From: Sphingobacterium sp. SYP-B4668
Lineage (GTDB): Bacteria; Bacteroidota; Bacteroidia; Sphingobacteriales; Sphingobacteriaceae
Length of the DNA: 64,000 bases
Assembly: GCF_027627455.1 (NCBI RefSeq)
Contig: NZ_CP115483.1
Coordinates: 5,022,001 to 5,086,000, forward strand
Reading direction: 5' to 3'
The notes under the pieces were generated by a model, which was not told where the DNA came from, did no database searches, and saw only the letters and a list, made by a program, of their open reading frames with translations. The translations under genes and the position numbers were made by a program. Each line of letters opens with the position of its first letter. The stretch's first letter is position 1. Below, in pieces: positions 32,981 through 43,787 of this stretch.

Positions 32981-35900
32981 ATGTCTCAAATAGCACCCTT
33001 AAAAATACTCAAAGCCTCAGCTGGATCAGGAAAGACCTTCAGTCTTACCCTACATTACATTTCTTTGTTGCTGGCAGATGAAAATAATTACAGAGAAATA
33101 CTTGCCGTAACGTTCACAAACAAGGCTACGGCTGAAATGAAAGAACGCATCCTGTCCGTGCTCTCTGGTCTGGCCATGGCTGATCAAAACAGTAAGATTG
33201 CTGATTTTCGCACACGTTTATTGGTCCAGCATCCACACTGGGATGCGCAGACCATCCAGGAGAAAGCTTATCAAGTATTTCGAAAAATCCTTCACGACTA
33301 CAGTCATTTTACCGTCAGCACCATAGATGGATTTTCGCAGAAAGTAATCCGAAGCTTCACCTACGAACTAAATCTCGATGCCGGATACAAGATCGAGATG
33401 AACACCAATAAAGTAAAACAGGACCTTACCGTCATGCTCAATCACTTACTGGATGAGCGTCCCGATTTGCTGGATTGGATTATCGAATTTGCAGACAAAA
33501 AAATAGCCAATAATGAAAACTGGAATTATCGTCAACAACTGACTGGGTTGGCGAGCTTGATCTTTACCGAAAACTTTCAAGAATTCAATGCTTTCTTGAC
33601 TGTGGCTGATACCAAAGAAGTATTCAACCTCCTAAACAAAGAAATCCAGGACAAGACCCGCACATTCTTGGAAACCTTTAGCCTTACTATTGAAATGTTT
33701 TCCACCACATTGAAGAGCTTTAATATCACAGCTGAGGACCTCAAGGGCAAATCACGGAATAAACTCATTACAACTAGTAAAGTGAGCCCGAATATTTTCA
33801 AGCAATCTCCTTCCGAACTACAGAAACTATTTGATAAATACCTGGAGCTCCTCGAAAATGAAGACCCATATACAGGGACCGATAAAGTCGTTAGATACGA
33901 CATACAACAAGCGCTATATCCGATCTTACAACAAATAGCCGATCTCTACCGATTTTACCCCAGCTTCATCGCTTATCATGCCGTCCAAGGCAATCTTTAC
34001 TACCTACGTCTGCTCAAGGAAATGAGTGATCTACTAGGCCAATGGCGTAAAAATAACGGAGCGCAACTCATCTCGGATTCACAGATCCTGCTCAACAAAT
34101 TAGGATTGGATGAAAATAGCGACCCCACTTTTATATGGGAAAAAATCGGCAATCGCTACAACTACTTCTTGTTCGACGAGTTTCAAGACACTTCTCGCAT
34201 TCAATGGAAAAATTACAGCCCGTTGCTAATTAACGCATTAGGTAATGCTAAGCAAGAGCTGAGCGAACACCTAATCGTAGGTGATGTAAAACAAAGTATA
34301 TACCGATGGCGTAATGGCGATTGGCGCATATTATTACAACAGGTTGAACAACAAATCGTACAAACCTTTCACCTCCGAGCGAATCAGCAACATCAATTTA
34401 TCGAAAATGGTTCACTGGACACCAATTTCCGAAGCCTACCCAACATTATAGATTTAAATAATTATTTATTCCAACGAATACCACATGCACTTCAACATGT
34501 ACTCAACGAGAAGGTTAGAGAGGAGCTTGATGAAAACGACTGGCATTGGTGGGTGGAGTCTGGTAATAATAACATGTTGATCAAAGCCTATGAGAACAGC
34601 AACCAGCTCGTCCCCGAAAAAAAACGGGATGACTTGACACGAACTGGCTCTATTGAAATACAATACCTCCCCGTTACAGATGGGCGATGGCGCCGCAATC
34701 AAGTCATCGAAGAGTCTTTAGCACACCTTTGTACAAAAATTGGTGATTGGCTATCATCTGGCCGATACAAAGCCCGTCAAATCGGAATCTTGGTAAGAAG
34801 TAACGCGCAAGCCAAGCAGGTCATCCAACAACTGATGGAGTACAAAAATACAGTAGGCTTGGAATTAGAAGTAATATCGGGCGATGCCCTTACCCTGATA
34901 TCCAACGACGCTATCCTGCTCTTGGTGGAAACGCTCAAAGCGCTGGTCTATAATTCCGAGAGCCACACCCTACATCGAGCAAAGATGGCTTACCTCTATC
35001 AACTCATCCGTAGCAATAGCTCTTTCGACACCACATACTGGCTAGCTTTCAAATCCAATAATATTCAAGATATACGCCCAATTCTTCCCTCTCAATTGGT
35101 AGAAGAATGGAATCAATTACAGAAATCACCACTGATTCATTTGGTCGAAAAACTGATTGAAATCTATGGCCTCACGACCAAACAAAATAAGCACTTACCA
35201 TACATCTTGGCGTTTAAAGATATCATCAACAATTTTTCACAAAGTGGCGAGCGCGGCATTACCCAATTCCTAGAATTCTGGGAAGAAGATGGAAATCGGG
35301 CTACCCTGCCCTCAAGCGGAAAAGTCAATGCTATCGAAGTGACGACGATACACAAGTCGAAAGGACTGGCATATGATGTAGTCATGATACCGTTTTGCTC
35401 TTGGGACCTAGACGGCAAGCTCAACGGAGACTTTTGGATAGATGTACAAGATAGCCCCTTCGCGCAATTGGGCAAGATTCCAATCAAGTACAATAGCAGC
35501 GTGGGGCGATCGATCTTCTACAAGCAATATTTTGAAGAAATGCTCTTCAACTATATGGATGCATTGAACACTTTTTATGTGGCCACCACCCGTGCCGTGG
35601 AGCACCTTTATATTTGTGCCCCTTCTTTCAAAGAAACTGTTGATAAAAAAACTGGAGAAATCCTAGGCTACGAAGTTAAGAATGAATACATCAGCGACCT
35701 CTTATACCAAGCGCTAGGCCAAGACGATGCTCCATTTACCTTTGAAAATGGGCAGCTGGCTATTGGACAAACGGCCCTACAGAAAGAGGAACCCACTTTA
35801 TCTCCTAAAACCGTAGCTGAACAAGGTGGAAAAGTAATTCACCAATCAATAGCACTCGATGCATACCCCATATCACAGGAGCTACAAAAGGCATTTGACA

Positions 35901-36370
35901 AATCAACAAAACGCACTATCAACACTATTATGATGATGGAAAAAGCTGCTCAATATGGTATACTCGCCCATGAAATCATGTCTGAAATAAGCTTGGAAAA
36001 AGAGATAGACCGATGGGTAGACAAGTACATCGAAGAAGGCGTCCTCACTGCAGAAGACCGTCCCTTTATATTACGGGAAATCCACCAAATATGGCATCAT
36101 CCGCAAATCAATAAATGGTTGAATGGTCAGTACAAAATTTGGAATGAAGCCAGTATCATTTTAGAAACCGGCGAAACCATTAGACCGGACAAAGTATTTA
36201 CCGCCGAACATGAAACCATCGTACTGGATTTCAAATTTACCAAGGGAGACAGCGCAGATCACAAATGGCAGGTCGACAATTACAAAAAAGCACTCGAGAA
36301 TCTCGGATATCAACAAGTAAAAGGCTTTTTATATTATGCAAAAAGCAACGAACTGGTAGAAGTAAAATAA
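32981..36370 (+). CDS. UvrD/RecB-like helicase-nuclease (AddA-like)
   Basis: A 1129-residue helicase-nuclease for double-strand-break repair. Walker A is ASAGSGKT (residues 12-19). Other helicase signatures are FDEFQDTSRIQW (about 395), VGDVKQSIYRWRNGD (about 430), TTIHKSKGLAYDVVMIPF (about 790) and VATTRAVEHLYI (about 865). The C-terminal RecB-type nuclease core IVLDFKFTKGDS (about 1080) completes an AddA/RecB plan. The preferred start is MSQIAPLKILKASAG, four codons inside the longest frame. The next gene, 75 bases away, encodes a PD-(D/E)XK nuclease, the AddB-like partner. Confidence 0.93.
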   Translation: MSQIAPLKILKASAGSGKTFSLTLHYISLLLADENNYREILAVTFTNKATAEMKERILSVLSGLAMADQNSKIADFRTRLLVQHPHWDAQTIQEKAYQVFRKILHDYSHFTVSTIDGFSQKVIRSFTYELNLDAGYKIEMNTNKVKQDLTVMLNHLLDERPDLLDWIIEFADKKIANNENWNYRQQLTGLASLIFTENFQEFNAFLTVADTKEVFNLLNKEIQDKTRTFLETFSLTIEMFSTTLKSFNITAEDLKGKSRNKLITTSKVSPNIFKQSPSELQKLFDKYLELLENEDPYTGTDKVVRYDIQQALYPILQQIADLYRFYPSFIAYHAVQGNLYYLRLLKEMSDLLGQWRKNNGAQLISDSQILLNKLGLDENSDPTFIWEKIGNRYNYFLFDEFQDTSRIQWKNYSPLLINALGNAKQELSEHLIVGDVKQSIYRWRNGDWRILLQQVEQQIVQTFHLRANQQHQFIENGSLDTNFRSLPNIIDLNNYLFQRIPHALQHVLNEKVREELDENDWHWWVESGNNNMLIKAYENSNQLVPEKKRDDLTRTGSIEIQYLPVTDGRWRRNQVIEESLAHLCTKIGDWLSSGRYKARQIGILVRSNAQAKQVIQQLMEYKNTVGLELEVISGDALTLISNDAILLLVETLKALVYNSESHTLHRAKMAYLYQLIRSNSSFDTTYWLAFKSNNIQDIRPILPSQLVEEWNQLQKSPLIHLVEKLIEIYGLTTKQNKHLPYILAFKDIINNFSQSGERGITQFLEFWEEDGNRATLPSSGKVNAIEVTTIHKSKGLAYDVVMIPFCSWDLDGKLNGDFWIDVQDSPFAQLGKIPIKYNSSVGRSIFYKQYFEEMLFNYMDALNTFYVATTRAVEHLYICAPSFKETVDKKTGEILGYEVKNEYISDLLYQALGQDDAPFTFENGQLAIGQTALQKEEPTLSPKTVAEQGGKVIHQSIALDAYPISQELQKAFDKSTKRTINTIMMMEKAAQYGILAHEIMSEISLEKEIDRWVDKYIEEGVLTAEDRPFILREIHQIWHHPQINKWLNGQYKIWNEASIILETGETIRPDKVFTAEHETIVLDFKFTKGDSADHKWQVDNYKKALENLGYQQVKGFLYYAKSNELVEVK

Positions 36371-36445
36371 ATTAGAACTTAGTAAGAAGAGCAAAGACTA
36401 CAGTACAGCAGTAATCTTTCGTCTCGAATTCTTAATCAAACAAAC

Positions 36446-39322
36446 ATGCGTAAACCGTTTTTAAAAGTAGTTGCAGAAGATATTAGGGATAGATTTGGAG
36501 ATGACCTCGCAGATGTTGCGATAGTATTCAACAATAAGCGTCCGATTACCTATTTGAAAAAACATTTGTCTGAGGTATATGGTAAAGCCATTTGGTCGCC
36601 ACAGTTTTTCACAATCCAAGAATTTTTCAGCCAATCATCACAGGCGGCAGATGCTTCATCCCTTAGCCAGTTCTTCTATCTCTTCCAATTACATAATGAC
36701 CTATTGATTGCTGAGGGGCATGCTGCTGAGACATTAGAAGAATTCTATCCAATAGCTGAGATTATACTCAATGACTTTGGTCAATTGGACTATGAGCTGG
36801 TGGATATCGACCACATCTATATGGAACTACATGATACCACCAAAATAGATATCGCATTCCAACATTTCACATCAGAACAGCAACATTTCATCAAGCAATT
36901 TTGGCAATCATTTAGCATCGATGGACATACAGGTATCCAGCAACGGTTTCTACAACTCTGGAAGCGACTTCCTAAGCTATATCGGGCCTTCAAAGAAAAA
37001 CTAAAAAAGGAAAGATATATCAATTATCCAACCTTATATCGTAACATCGTAGATGGTAGTGTTGATAATCCGACCTTTATTGAAAAATACAAGAAGATAT
37101 TATTTGTAGGGTTCAATGCCTTGAACAGAGCCGAAACCCACCTCTTCCAAAAATGGCAACACGAAGAAAGGGCACTATTCTACTTTGATGCAGATGCCTA
37201 TTACCTAGATGATAAAATACAGGAGGCAGGCTTATTCATACGACGCAATATCTATAGCAGCGGATTAATAAATGCCTTGGGAGATGCCCCAAATATTATC
37301 GGAAATCGACAGGAAAGGATAGATATCTACGCAACTTCGGGCAAGATTAGTCAAACCAAGCTATTGCATGATATCTTACAACAACAGGAGAGCGCAGACA
37401 AAAGCTCAGCTATTCTATTGGCAGACGAAAGCCTGCTCGTCCCCTTGCTTCAAAGCTTACCTGATGTAAAGCCCAATATCACGACAGGATATCCACTGAC
37501 CCAGTCTCCAATCTTTGGACTTGTTGACCTATGGATGGATGTACAGGCAGAAATCTCACACTTGAAAAAAGAGAAGGTACCCTTTCAATATGTTGAAGCA
37601 TTCATCAACCATCCCTTAAGCAGATTGGACCAAGAGGAGCGATTCGCCATTTTCAAAGAAATCTCGGACAAGCAATTATTTGAGATGAATATCAACGAGA
37701 TTAAAATAAGAAGTAGCGTATTGCCTAATTTCTTCACTAGGCTCAAAGCTTCTCAAGACCTCATTACCACGTTAATCCATCTATTGGACAACCTGCTGAT
37801 ATCGATAGCAGAACAAGACAAAATCAACCAGATAGATAGCAATCTTATCGTCGAAACGAAGAAGGTCTTACAACAACTTCACCTTGGGATTGAAAAGATC
37901 GCCCCTACTTCCATATCTTTCCAGATAGGTCTGATACGAAAAGCCATCTCCCCCATTACATCTGCAATAGAAGGAGATCCATTGAATGGATTACAAATTA
38001 TGGGGCTCTTGGAAAGCCGATGCCTAAATTTCGACCATATATATGTCCTTGGTGCCAACGAGGGCGTATTACCAAAGACATCTAGCTCACCAACATTCCT
38101 ACCCAATAATCTCAGGAGAGCCTACGGCCTTCCAATTCTGGAAAATCAGGATGCGCTCTCTGCTTATCTATTTTATCGACACTTGCAATATAGCGAAGGT
38201 ATCCACTTATTTTATAACAGTTTGGTGGACGAAATAAGTACAGGTGAGGAAAGCCGTTTTATTAAGCAGCTTATGTTTGAAAGTAATTTTCGCTTTGTAG
38301 TACAGACACAACAACAAACGATTCAATTCCAAGAGCCAAGTAGTGAATTGACAATCCCTAAAGAAGGGGCCATCTGGTCCCATATGTGGCAGTCCTTCAT
38401 CGAAAAAAAGAAAAAAATATCAGCCACAGCATTAACGACTTACCTGCAATCACCTTTACAGTTCTTTTTGAAATACGTGGCCGAAATCAAAGAACCACCT
38501 AGCATTTCCTACGAATTCGAGATGAATCGATTAGGCACCGTGGTGCACAATGTGATGGAGACGATACTAAAACCCTATAAAGGTTTAGGAGAATTTACAT
38601 CCACACAGCGTCTTATTGCTAAAATAGAGGATGTAGATAGCCTGGTGATACGCGAAATCGGGAATCAGTACTATACCGAAATCAGCAGTATAGGAGAACT
38701 CAACAGCATGCAGCGAATCATGCAAAAAATAGCAAGTGAATACATCAAGATGTACCTACAGTATGATATCGATCACTATAAGGCATTCAAAATCGTTGAG
38801 CTTGAAAATGATGAGGACTATATCTTAGATTTTCCCATTCACATAGAAGGGCAAGAAGAAACGGTCAGACTGTATGGCATCATCGACCGAGTGGACGAAG
38901 TAATGACTAAAGAGGGCCAGGTGTTGACTAGGATTGTGGACTACAAAACCGGAGGAGACAGTGTCGTATTCAGAGATATAGAAAAAGTGTTGACATCTAA
39001 CACTGAGAACAAGGCTTTGGTACAAACACTCTTCTACTCGTATGTATTTGAGCGAGTAACAGGACGAGTAGCACTAGAACCCCATCTATATGTTGCGCGC
39101 AAAATGCGTGAAGATGGCACTTTATTCAATAGTAGAACCGAAATATTAGCGGGCGAAAACCTCATGCAGGTCAAACAGCACTTTGTATCCTTTCTAAAAG
39201 CAACGTTAGAGGAGATTTTCAATAAAGACATACCATTCAGACATCATGCTGACAGTAAGGTATATGAATCAGATCCATACACGCTTTTTTATCGAAATGC
39301 AATAGTGGAAGATGAAGAATGA
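36446..39322 (+). CDS. PD-(D/E)XK nuclease family protein (AddB-like)
   Basis: A 958-residue partner of the preceding helicase. The N-terminal half resembles a helicase without Walker A (MRKPFLKVVAEDIRDRFGDD); near the middle, FDHIYVLGANEGVLPKTSS matches the AddB/RecC-type core, and RIVDYKTGGDSVVF (about 829) is the PD-(D/E)XK nuclease motif with Asp and Lys. No iron-sulfur cysteine cluster typical of Bacillus AddB is evident. Together the two genes give the AddAB-type end-processing complex of Bacteroidota. Confidence 0.9.
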   Translation: MRKPFLKVVAEDIRDRFGDDLADVAIVFNNKRPITYLKKHLSEVYGKAIWSPQFFTIQEFFSQSSQAADASSLSQFFYLFQLHNDLLIAEGHAAETLEEFYPIAEIILNDFGQLDYELVDIDHIYMELHDTTKIDIAFQHFTSEQQHFIKQFWQSFSIDGHTGIQQRFLQLWKRLPKLYRAFKEKLKKERYINYPTLYRNIVDGSVDNPTFIEKYKKILFVGFNALNRAETHLFQKWQHEERALFYFDADAYYLDDKIQEAGLFIRRNIYSSGLINALGDAPNIIGNRQERIDIYATSGKISQTKLLHDILQQQESADKSSAILLADESLLVPLLQSLPDVKPNITTGYPLTQSPIFGLVDLWMDVQAEISHLKKEKVPFQYVEAFINHPLSRLDQEERFAIFKEISDKQLFEMNINEIKIRSSVLPNFFTRLKASQDLITTLIHLLDNLLISIAEQDKINQIDSNLIVETKKVLQQLHLGIEKIAPTSISFQIGLIRKAISPITSAIEGDPLNGLQIMGLLESRCLNFDHIYVLGANEGVLPKTSSSPTFLPNNLRRAYGLPILENQDALSAYLFYRHLQYSEGIHLFYNSLVDEISTGEESRFIKQLMFESNFRFVVQTQQQTIQFQEPSSELTIPKEGAIWSHMWQSFIEKKKKISATALTTYLQSPLQFFLKYVAEIKEPPSISYEFEMNRLGTVVHNVMETILKPYKGLGEFTSTQRLIAKIEDVDSLVIREIGNQYYTEISSIGELNSMQRIMQKIASEYIKMYLQYDIDHYKAFKIVELENDEDYILDFPIHIEGQEETVRLYGIIDRVDEVMTKEGQVLTRIVDYKTGGDSVVFRDIEKVLTSNTENKALVQTLFYSYVFERVTGRVALEPHLYVARKMREDGTLFNSRTEILAGENLMQVKQHFVSFLKATLEEIFNKDIPFRHHADSKVYESDPYTLFYRNAIVEDEE

Positions 39323-39352
39323 AACAAGGCACTTCTTTGAAGTGCCTTGTTT
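39322..39352. terminator. Terminator between the AddB-like and cupin genes
   Basis: A perfect 14-bp stem (39322-39335 with 39339-39352) with a 3-base loop lies between the convergent genes. The T-rich arms allow termination from both sides. Confidence 0.93.
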
Positions 39353-39354
39353 AT

Positions 39355-40254
39355 CTATTTATATTTTTTGATTGCTCGATTTGCTCTCGCTTTTGCCATT
39401 TGAATTTTATAATCAAACCACCTGCCTTTGAAAATTTTGCGCATGGTATCATCAAAATATCGTGTTATAAAGAGATTTCGCGCCCCTTTTAGCTTTTCAC
39501 TGAATGATGAGGGCAATGCTCTCACCGATATCGAATACCCTTCGGTAGCATATTGGATATAATGCCACCATCCTGCCGGCATGTACAACGTCTCCCCGGG
39601 GTGTATCTCCGCTTCATATCCGTCCAAAAATTTCAGTGCCGGATATTCGTCTACACTACTGGTTTTCAGATTAGCGATGCCATGGAAATTATAGGGCAAT
39701 TTGTACATCAAATCCGATTGACTATTGGGGAATACCCATATTTTTTTGACTCCTTGAAATTGGGAGATAAAAACATGAGACATATCAATATCAAAGTGAT
39801 TACGTGTCGCCGACCCTTCTCCTCCAAAAAACATGTAAGGCAACCACTGCAAGACCTTTCCGCCCGTTACATCGTTGTAAATTACATCCTTCTTTAATTC
39901 GGGACGAAGCTTTAATAAATCAAATAAGAAAAGTCTCAATTCGGTGGGCTCCCTTTGAATCAAATCCAAATACTCGCCAAAAGTCATCTTCCCAATTGGC
40001 GCACTGGCTGCCCTATCTTGAGATTCTTCTTCTTTTCCATAAACAGAAATCACCTCGCTTCCGGCTATCTCTTTGAAATAGTCATAACTCCATTTATCCC
40101 AACAAGCACTTTTAGGACTGATAAAGTCCTTTATAATCACGGGTTGGCCCTTTTTCAGATAATCTCTAATGAAATCATTCGGAGCTATTCCGGAAATTTT
40201 ATCTACTGGTTTTAATTTCACAAGACTGACTGTATTATTTATCCTCTGATACAA
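39355..40254 (-). CDS. Cupin-like (JmjC) oxygenase domain protein
   Basis: A 299-residue Fe(II)/2-oxoglutarate oxygenase of the cupin_8/JmjC group. The metal triad is His153 and Asp155 in RNHFDIDMSHVF and His231 in YMPAGWWHYIQYA. GKMTFGEYLDLIQR and VKKIWVFPNSQSD are also typical. Related enzymes hydroxylate proteins, tRNA or small molecules, and none has been assigned here. It lies 130 bases downstream of gldN but converges with the AddB-like gene, so it is probably independent of the gld operon or its last gene. Confidence 0.9.
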   Translation of the reverse strand: MYQRINNTVSLVKLKPVDKISGIAPNDFIRDYLKKGQPVIIKDFISPKSACWDKWSYDYFKEIAGSEVISVYGKEEESQDRAASAPIGKMTFGEYLDLIQREPTELRLFLFDLLKLRPELKKDVIYNDVTGGKVLQWLPYMFFGGEGSATRNHFDIDMSHVFISQFQGVKKIWVFPNSQSDLMYKLPYNFHGIANLKTSSVDEYPALKFLDGYEAEIHPGETLYMPAGWWHYIQYATEGYSISVRALPSSFSEKLKGARNLFITRYFDDTMRKIFKGRWFDYKIQMAKARANRAIKKYK

Positions 40255-40386
40255 ACTTAAAAAAAAATATTCCTATTAAGCCTTCTAATTTGTGATATAA
40301 TTCTGTGAGTCATTATCACTACTTTCAGGAAGACAAGTTAATAAGAATATTTCTAAATAAGCAAAGTCTACTTTACTTTTATTATC

Positions 40387-41424
40387 TTAATATGACCATA
40401 GGTCTTGTTCATAGTCCATCAATGTTTTCTTGATTCTTTCAGACTCGTACAATCGCTCCAATCCGTCGCCAATATAATCTTTAATTCTTAGATCTTCGGG
40501 ATTGGATTGTTTGACGATGTAACTCGAGAACATTCTTTTGATGAATACATCATCATAACTTAATCCAGTTGCATCATTATTTCTGTTGACGACCTCCTTA
40601 TTCACGAATACATGCCGAGCTTCTGGGAAATACACCCAAAAAGCAGGTGTTGCATCTATCTGAGGACTAAATGTCGCATCCTCCGTAGGTAATTGCGCTA
40701 AAGAAGCATCCTCATTCGTAGGTTGGGCTGTAGCTGTCTCTGGTTGAACGGCAAAAGGATCGAAAGGATTGCCTCCCTCTACAGGCGCATTAGTGCCCGT
40801 AGGAAGTATAGGATTGGTCGCCAAACCTTCAATATTTGGTGTGACTAAAGGGGCTATACCCACGATACGCGGCTCAAATACAGATCGTTGTTTGTCAAAA
40901 ATCCAATCCTCCTTAATCCTAAACTTAACCACATTCTCACCACTGAATTTTTTGGATTCATAATGTGAGCTCACCACTTCATTGTTCTCGTTGTATTCCT
41001 CTACCAATGTACTATCTCCACCAAAGCGGGACATGACTTGATCAACGGGAAGCACGTTCTTGAAACTATCGCCATTAGGGTCATTATCCGTAGGTGTTGG
41101 GTCATAGGCCGTCAATTCGCCTTTCATAATCGCATCTACAATGATATCGATTAATCTTGATTTAGGCGAAGCGAACGCCTTATTCATCTTTTCCCTCAAA
41201 TCCAATTCTCTCCAGACACGCTTACTGTAAGCGATATCCGTTTGTCGAATGTTTGCGTATGGGATTACCTTACGCTCTGCAATATCAGATTTTACTAAAT
41301 AACCATCCACAGGAGGCTCCTCAGCCTGCACGGGCTTGGTACTATTGGACAGATTCTCTTGCTGTGCTAAGACAGCGGTAGAACAAGTCGAGATCAAAAT
41401 CAATAAAGCACCTAACTTTTTCAT
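40387..41424 (-). CDS. gldN: Gliding/type IX secretion protein GldN
   Basis: Periplasmic ring component of the type IX secretion system (PorN homologue). The 345 residues start with a signal peptide (MKKLGALLILISTCSTAVLA). YLVKSDIAERKVIPYANIRQ and IKDYIGDGLERLYESERIKK are typical of the family. A low-complexity stretch rich in Pro, Thr and Gln (about 200-250) interrupts the conserved core. It is the last of the gldKLMN genes. Confidence 0.93.
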   Translation of the reverse strand: MKKLGALLILISTCSTAVLAQQENLSNSTKPVQAEEPPVDGYLVKSDIAERKVIPYANIRQTDIAYSKRVWRELDLREKMNKAFASPKSRLIDIIVDAIMKGELTAYDPTPTDNDPNGDSFKNVLPVDQVMSRFGGDSTLVEEYNENNEVVSSHYESKKFSGENVVKFRIKEDWIFDKQRSVFEPRIVGIAPLVTPNIEGLATNPILPTGTNAPVEGGNPFDPFAVQPETATAQPTNEDASLAQLPTEDATFSPQIDATPAFWVYFPEARHVFVNKEVVNRNNDATGLSYDDVFIKRMFSSYIVKQSNPEDLRIKDYIGDGLERLYESERIKKTLMDYEQDLWSY

Positions 41425-41528
41425 CGAAGTAATTATTTATGAGCTGCTCCGATTACTATCGGAATCATTCTATTCATTTAACGAAAAAGAAGCCATCCCT
41501 AACAGTTCAAGACTTCCCTCTCCCATTT

Positions 41529-43052
41529 CTAATTTGTGACTTGGAATGAAATAGGGTCCAAGTTTTGTGCCACACCGTCTGGCCCAACCCCTACAATATT
41601 ATAAATCGCCACCAATGTACCAGGAGTAATCGCTCCCAGACCAGTTTTCATCTGTGCCGAGAAGCTTGATCCAGAGGATTGATATGGTCCTATAGGGTCC
41701 ACTCTGGGCTTCAAGATATACATGTTAAATTTGGTAATGCTAAACTTAGCATCAAATTCAAAATTATCCAATGCTGCTGACACTACATTTTGTCCTCTCA
41801 GCTGTGCGGCAGAGATTGCTCCTCCAGTTTTACCGGCTACACGTGCTGCAGGTTTCGGGATACGCTTCACCCGAAATTCTGTCGTACCGAGTTGCTGCAC
41901 TTTACCATCAATCTTTGCAGATACACTAATAGTTGCCTTGCCTGGAGTGGATACTTTAGCAGCATACTTACCTCCCGACCCTGAAACGCTAACACCTGAG
42001 CCACTCACATCGATACTGCTCATAGGTATACCAGGTGCAGATACCGAAATTGGATTTGACACACCAATATACAAGACATTCATAGCATCAGGAGATACGA
42101 CTGCCGAAGGCTTCGCCACCTGATAGGTCATGGGCTCTGTCATGTACTCTTTCATTGTACCGTCTGTCTGCTGCACCATAATCTTACCTTGCCATTTAAA
42201 CTCTCCTACAGACGATGTATTCACCGAATATAGTCCCTGTCCATCGGTCACGTTCAATGCTCCACCATTTACAGAGATTTGCGGATTGGACTTCGAATCA
42301 TAAGCAGTCAAAAAGACCTTAGCAGTATACGGTTGACCTTGAATCAAGTACGAGGTGGGTGCTACGGCCACTGCTGAAAACCTATCCAAATTGACGACTG
42401 CCTGGTCCATCTTTCCAAAAATATGTTTGACAGCTGCAGATTCGGCATTCTTGGCATCTGCCTTTATTTTTTCCAATGCCGTGATTGCCGCAGTCAATGG
42501 GATACCATCTCCAAAGTTAGAATCTTCCCAACTTTTCTTGATACCTGCCCTTGCCGGAGGATCTTGTGCAAATAAACTGAAGTTGACTTCTTTATTTGTC
42601 AATTTCTCCAATTCAGCTTTCGTTGCATTTATCTTTTCTCTCAATTCCTTACCTCTTTTCTCGGTAATCATCAATCGATATGCAATATCTGTATTGTTTC
42701 TTTTTCTCAAATCTCCAGTCTCATCATCTTCCCCACCACCTTCTTGCGCCAACAGCGTCTTCAATTCTTCTACGTACGAAGTCAAATTGCTGGTCAACTG
42801 TTGTGCTTTCTCCGCACGTTCCAAGATAGGTTTGGCACGCTCTGGATTTTCCTTCATTTTTGTCTCTCTAAAAGACAAAAACATATTGTCTATCCCTGAT
42901 TGCGTATTCTGGGTAGACGTGCTTAAGCTATTTGCTAAATTTTTAAATGCATCTAATATGGAATCACTTACATTGAGCGCTACTAACCCCAGTAGCACCA
43001 AATATAGGATTCCGATCATCTTCTGTCTTGGTGTTTCTCTACGACCTGCCAT
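41529..43052 (-). CDS. gldM: Gliding/type IX secretion motor protein GldM
   Basis: Inner-membrane protein that with GldL forms the proton-driven motor and reaches across the periplasm to GldK/GldN. The 507-residue protein begins MAGRRETPRQKMIGILYLVL with one membrane helix (about 12-34), then a long helical periplasmic region and tandem beta domains (GQPYTAKVFLTAYDSKSNPQ, GKYAAKVSTPGKATISVSAK). This matches PorM/GldM. A Glu residue of GldL pairs with this helix in the known motor. Confidence 0.95.
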   Translation of the reverse strand: MAGRRETPRQKMIGILYLVLLGLVALNVSDSILDAFKNLANSLSTSTQNTQSGIDNMFLSFRETKMKENPERAKPILERAEKAQQLTSNLTSYVEELKTLLAQEGGGEDDETGDLRKRNNTDIAYRLMITEKRGKELREKINATKAELEKLTNKEVNFSLFAQDPPARAGIKKSWEDSNFGDGIPLTAAITALEKIKADAKNAESAAVKHIFGKMDQAVVNLDRFSAVAVAPTSYLIQGQPYTAKVFLTAYDSKSNPQISVNGGALNVTDGQGLYSVNTSSVGEFKWQGKIMVQQTDGTMKEYMTEPMTYQVAKPSAVVSPDAMNVLYIGVSNPISVSAPGIPMSSIDVSGSGVSVSGSGGKYAAKVSTPGKATISVSAKIDGKVQQLGTTEFRVKRIPKPAARVAGKTGGAISAAQLRGQNVVSAALDNFEFDAKFSITKFNMYILKPRVDPIGPYQSSGSSFSAQMKTGLGAITPGTLVAIYNIVGVGPDGVAQNLDPISFQVTN

Positions 43053-43095
43053 AATGTAAATTTTAATTAATAAAGGATGATTATTAAAATATTAC

Positions 43096-43740
43096 CTATG
43101 ATCTATTGGTATTCATAGCAGAAAGCATATTCCCATAAATGGCATTTAATGACGCTAAGTTTTTATTAAATGTACTTACTTGTTCTTTGAACTGATGCAT
43201 ATCTGCAGCAGACTCATTGAACGTCTGCAAATCAGCTGCCGCTCTATCAAAAGCATGACTTAATTGAGCCGCTCCTGTGGATGCCGCATTCAATTTGTCT
43301 GCAAATTGATTTGTCGCAGTAGCCGTATCAGCTACCTTTGAGATGGCTGCTACTTTGTCGCTGAAAGTACGTAGTCCATCACCCAAATTCCCAATCAGGT
43401 TCTCGTCGATTTTGGCATCTTGCAACAACTTATCCAATGCAGCAGTATTTCCTAGCGCTACTGCAGGCTGTGCTACGACAGGACGAGCACCTGCTTTAGG
43501 CAATTCTCCTTTATAGTCTTCGTCCAACTCTGGATAGACACGTGCCCAGTCCAACTCGGGCTCGCTTGCCAAGAATCCCATAATAAAAAACAATACCGCT
43601 TCTACCGCCAATCCAACACCAATCATCCATTCCCCTCCTTTAAAATGCAATATTTTAAACATCAATCCTATGATTACGACTGACGCTCCCCAGTTGATGA
43701 GTGTATTGATCCCAAATTTAAACTTACGCTTAGTTGCCAT
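43096..43740 (-). CDS. gldL: Gliding/type IX secretion motor protein GldL
   Basis: Cytoplasmic-membrane stator of the type IX motor. The 214 residues have two membrane helices: LINWGASVVIIGLMFKILHF and WMIGVGLAVEAVLFFIMGFL, with the conserved Glu in VEAVLFF expected to carry protons. The rest is a cytoplasmic coiled region. Start is at MATKRKFKFGINTLINW, and the spacing to gldM is 43 bases. Confidence 0.95.
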   Translation of the reverse strand: MATKRKFKFGINTLINWGASVVIIGLMFKILHFKGGEWMIGVGLAVEAVLFFIMGFLASEPELDWARVYPELDEDYKGELPKAGARPVVAQPAVALGNTAALDKLLQDAKIDENLIGNLGDGLRTFSDKVAAISKVADTATATNQFADKLNAASTGAAQLSHAFDRAAADLQTFNESAADMHQFKEQVSTFNKNLASLNAIYGNMLSAMNTNRS

Positions 43741-43787
43741 TTTGCTCTCTTGATTTAATAGTTTTAGCTTCGATTAGTTAGTATGTA

